Source: Gp13-AA77 sp035946575
GTDB taxonomy: Bacteria > Acidobacteriota > Terriglobia > UBA7540
Length of the DNA: 64,000 nucleotides
Direction of reading: 5' to 3'
NCBI GenBank assembly: GCA_035946575.1
Contig: DASYZG010000094.1
Location: forward strand, 19,721-83,720
Both the position numbers and the translations under genes were made by a program. Positions 62,598 through 64,000 of this stretch are shown here, piece by piece. Position 1 is the first letter of the stretch; every line of letters begins with the position of its first letter. The notes beneath the pieces are model-generated. The model searched no databases and was not told where the DNA came from. It saw nothing but the letters and a program-made list of their open reading frames with translations.

Positions 62598-62735
62598 TCA
62601 GCCTTTTTTCCGTTTGAAGAATTCCACCTGCTGCAAACGCTTCCTGGCCTGCTCCTTCGATTTGTAAGGACCGCCGAGGTTCTTGCCGGTTTTCTCCGAA
62701 ACGACTTTGTAACCGTCCTTCACTTTCTTGATCAT
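62598..62735 (-). CDS. Small conserved basic protein (KVVSEKTGKNLGGPYKSKEQA)
   Basis: 45 residues. The sequence DGYKVVSEKTGKNLGGPYKS, then EQARKRLQQVEFFKRKK, is a very small conserved protein found near the ends of many bacterial genes, unknown function. It is below the usual gene-finder length. The ATG at 62735 follows CGGGAGA; a longer frame starting at 62807 would add non-conserved residues. It is 80 bases downstream of ku on the same strand. Strongly basic, so nucleic-acid binding is possible. Confidence 0.75.
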   Translation of the reverse strand: MIKKVKDGYKVVSEKTGKNLGGPYKSKEQARKRLQQVEFFKRKKG

Positions 62736-62815
62736 TCGCTTTCTCCCGTGTGTCGTGGTTCTACGTAGGGACCGTTCGTGAACCTCCCCAACACCAAACA
62801 ACGACATGATCCAAG

Positions 62816-63643
62816 TCAGCTTGCCTTGCGACGCGCTTTCGTGCTGCGCGACGCGTGTTGTGCGGTCTGTTTCTTCTCCTGCTCCCGCTTTGCCAGGCTC
62901 TTCTTGAGCGCCTCCATCATATCGATCACGGGCGCCGGCTTGCGTTCGGTTGCCACCTTGACCTTCGACCCTTTCAGCTTGGCATCAAGCATGGCCTGCA
63001 CTTTTGCCTGGTACTCGTCGTGATACTTCTCGGGCTTGAACTTGGCGGAGAGACTTCGAACCAACTCCGTCGCGAGCTTCACTTCCTGCGGCTTCACTTC
63101 GACGTGATCGCGTCCATACTCGGTGACTTCGCGGATTTCGTTGTTGAAGTACATGGTGTGCAACGTCAGCCCGTTGTCGTGCGCCCGGATGATCACCAGA
63201 TACTCCCGGCGATGCATGGCGATCCTGGCGAGTCCGGCCTTGCCGGTCTTCTCGAGCGCCTCGACCAGCAGGCGATAGGGCTTGGCGCCTGAGTTCTCCG
63301 GCACCGCGAAGTACGAGGTCTCGAAGTACAGCGGGTCGACTTCGGGGAGATTCACAAACTCGGCGATCTCCATGGTGCCGCCGGTCTCGGGCGCCAGTTT
63401 CTTGATCTCCTGGTCTTCGAGCATCAGGTACTGGCCCTTCTCGTATTCGTAGGCTTTGGCCACTTCATCCTGCTCCACCAGCCTTTTGCACGTCGGGCAG
63501 TACAGCGGACGCCGCAGCCGCGTCCGGCAGAGCTTGTGAACCTGATGGAATTGGATCGGCGTATCCCGTGCGGCCGGATAGAGCCTCAGCGGGATCGATA
63601 CCAAGCCGAAGGTGAGATATCCTCTCCAAGCCGTCGCTGCCAT
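62816..63643 (-). CDS. ku: Bacterial Ku protein (non-homologous end joining)
   Basis: 275 residues. Binds double-strand breaks as a homodimeric ring and recruits LigD. Motifs: AWRGYLTFGLVSIPLRLYPA at the start, HKLCRTRLRRPLYCPTCKRL (zinc-like pair CPTC), EQDEVAKAYEYEKGQYLMLE, KPYRLLVEALEKTGKAGLAR, and ELVRSLSAKFKPEKYHDEYQ. The C-terminal tail is Lys/Arg-rich (KKQTAQHASRSTKARRKAS), typical of DNA-sensing tails. ATG at 63643 follows GGGAGATG; the frame is open to 63787 but the extension is unrelated. ligD is not in the window. Confidence 0.95.
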   Translation of the reverse strand: MAATAWRGYLTFGLVSIPLRLYPAARDTPIQFHQVHKLCRTRLRRPLYCPTCKRLVEQDEVAKAYEYEKGQYLMLEDQEIKKLAPETGGTMEIAEFVNLPEVDPLYFETSYFAVPENSGAKPYRLLVEALEKTGKAGLARIAMHRREYLVIIRAHDNGLTLHTMYFNNEIREVTEYGRDHVEVKPQEVKLATELVRSLSAKFKPEKYHDEYQAKVQAMLDAKLKGSKVKVATERKPAPVIDMMEALKKSLAKREQEKKQTAQHASRSTKARRKAS

Positions 63644-63790
63644 ATCGCATCTCCCATAGTGGAGCCCCGTCCACCCAGCGCAGATTCCCCAGATCGTTTG
63701 ATGCCCGGGCTGACCCGAGTTCGTGGCATTGCATTGCGGCTCGAGGCAGGCTTGCCGGCGCAGCGTAGGGGTCGCAGATAGCGTCAATAG

Positions 63791-64000
63791 TGTCCCGCCT
63801 CAGCTGAAAATGGAGAGTCCACCCGTTAAGATAGCTACAACGGAGAGGGCTCATGAGCAACGAACGCAAGCATCACACCCCCGAGGAGAAGGTGACCATT
63901 CTCCGCCGGCAGCTGGTCGATCGGGTTCCGGTATCCAGTTTGTGTGACGAACATCAGGTTCATCCCACGGTCTTCTACCGCTGGCTCAAGCAGTTCTTTG
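63791..64000 (+). mobile_element. Left end of an IS3-like element (cut by window edge)
   Basis: A probable element boundary lies near TGTCCCGCCTCAGCTG (63791), followed by about 60 bases and then a transposase OrfA start. The exact end is a guess, since the other terminus and target duplication are outside the window. Confidence 0.6.
63853..64000 (+). CDS. IS3-family transposase OrfA, N-terminal part (cut by window edge)
   Basis: The frame begins MSNERKHHTPEEKVTILRRQ and continues LVDRVPVSSLCDEHQVHPTV, FYRWLKQFF to the window edge. This is the HTH_8-type DNA-binding domain (TPEEK-ILR ... LC-E-V-P-FYRW) of IS3/IS911-like OrfA. ATG follows CGGAGAGGGCTC. The reading frame is open to the end. 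Normal OrfA is about 90-100 residues and is followed by OrfB with a frameshift. Confidence 0.85.
   Translation, partial: MSNERKHHTPEEKVTILRRQLVDRVPVSSLCDEHQVHPTVFYRWLKQFF

Overview
The window looks like a chromosomal segment of an Acidobacteriota bacterium, probably of the Solibacter/Bryobacterales type. The inference rests on several family signatures together: a single-chain duplicated MacB/FtsX permease (ADOP family), two long carboxypeptidase-regulatory/TonB-receptor-like outer-membrane proteins, a TIGR03118-type secreted protein, a PEP-CTERM protein, a DUF2934-type small heat-shock protein, high GC, and abundant intergenic palindromes and word-like repeats. No rRNA, tRNA, CRISPR array or replication origin was seen.

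Layout. 1-1.7 kb: two MacB-type ABC permeases, the first cut by the window edge. 1.7-7 kb: mtnA, pta, an SDR oxidoreductase and leuC-leuD. 7-12.1 kb: a STGPRT-motif protein, a TIGR03118 secreted protein and a glycosyltransferase/glycogen-debranching pair. 12.7-18 kb: ADOP permease, a secreted carboxypeptidase-regulatory-like protein and a PEP-CTERM protein. 18-22 kb: a decayed SpoIIE-type phosphatase tail and modABC for molybdate uptake. 22-29 kb: small zinc-ribbon and YtxH proteins, then a probable amine or amino-alcohol catabolic cluster (aldehyde dehydrogenase, glutamine-synthetase-like ligase, MarC, iron alcohol dehydrogenase, amino-acid permease). 29-36 kb: clpC, lolD-like ATPase, a group II intron RT relic, an ECF sigma factor with a zinc-finger membrane protein carrying a bactofilin-like domain, and a stand-alone radical SAM protein. 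36-45 kb: TonB-receptor-like protein, small zinc protein, alaS with an unusual insertion, a repeat-rich gap, recX, ilvE and a cupin. 45-51 kb: a DCC-lipase-maturation-factor fusion overlapping a PD-(D/E)XK nuclease-like gene, a cytochrome P450 and a receiver-like protein. 51-57.7 kb: rpsO-pnp, a STAS protein, a second TonB-receptor-like paralogue and a haem-binding protein. 58-64 kb: a TPC-type P1B ATPase, an IS256-family element, the gene that element broke, Hsp20, a 45-residue conserved protein, Ku, and the left end of an IS3-like element.

Best-supported unusual observation: the IS256-family element (60051-61471) has a perfect 8-bp target duplication, GCAAAATG, that contains the start codon of the gene it hit. 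The Shine-Dalgarno sequence is now 1.4 kb from the surviving reading frame, and that frame also carries an amber codon. Other items worth a second look are a mobile palindrome carried in frame inside the nuclease-like gene, a roughly 95-residue insertion in AlaRS, a 55-bp near-identical intergenic repeat pair, repeat words that form protein C-termini, and the anti-sigma/bactofilin-like fusion.

All function calls come from reading motifs by eye; no database search was run. I do not see a clearly new defence or biosynthetic system.
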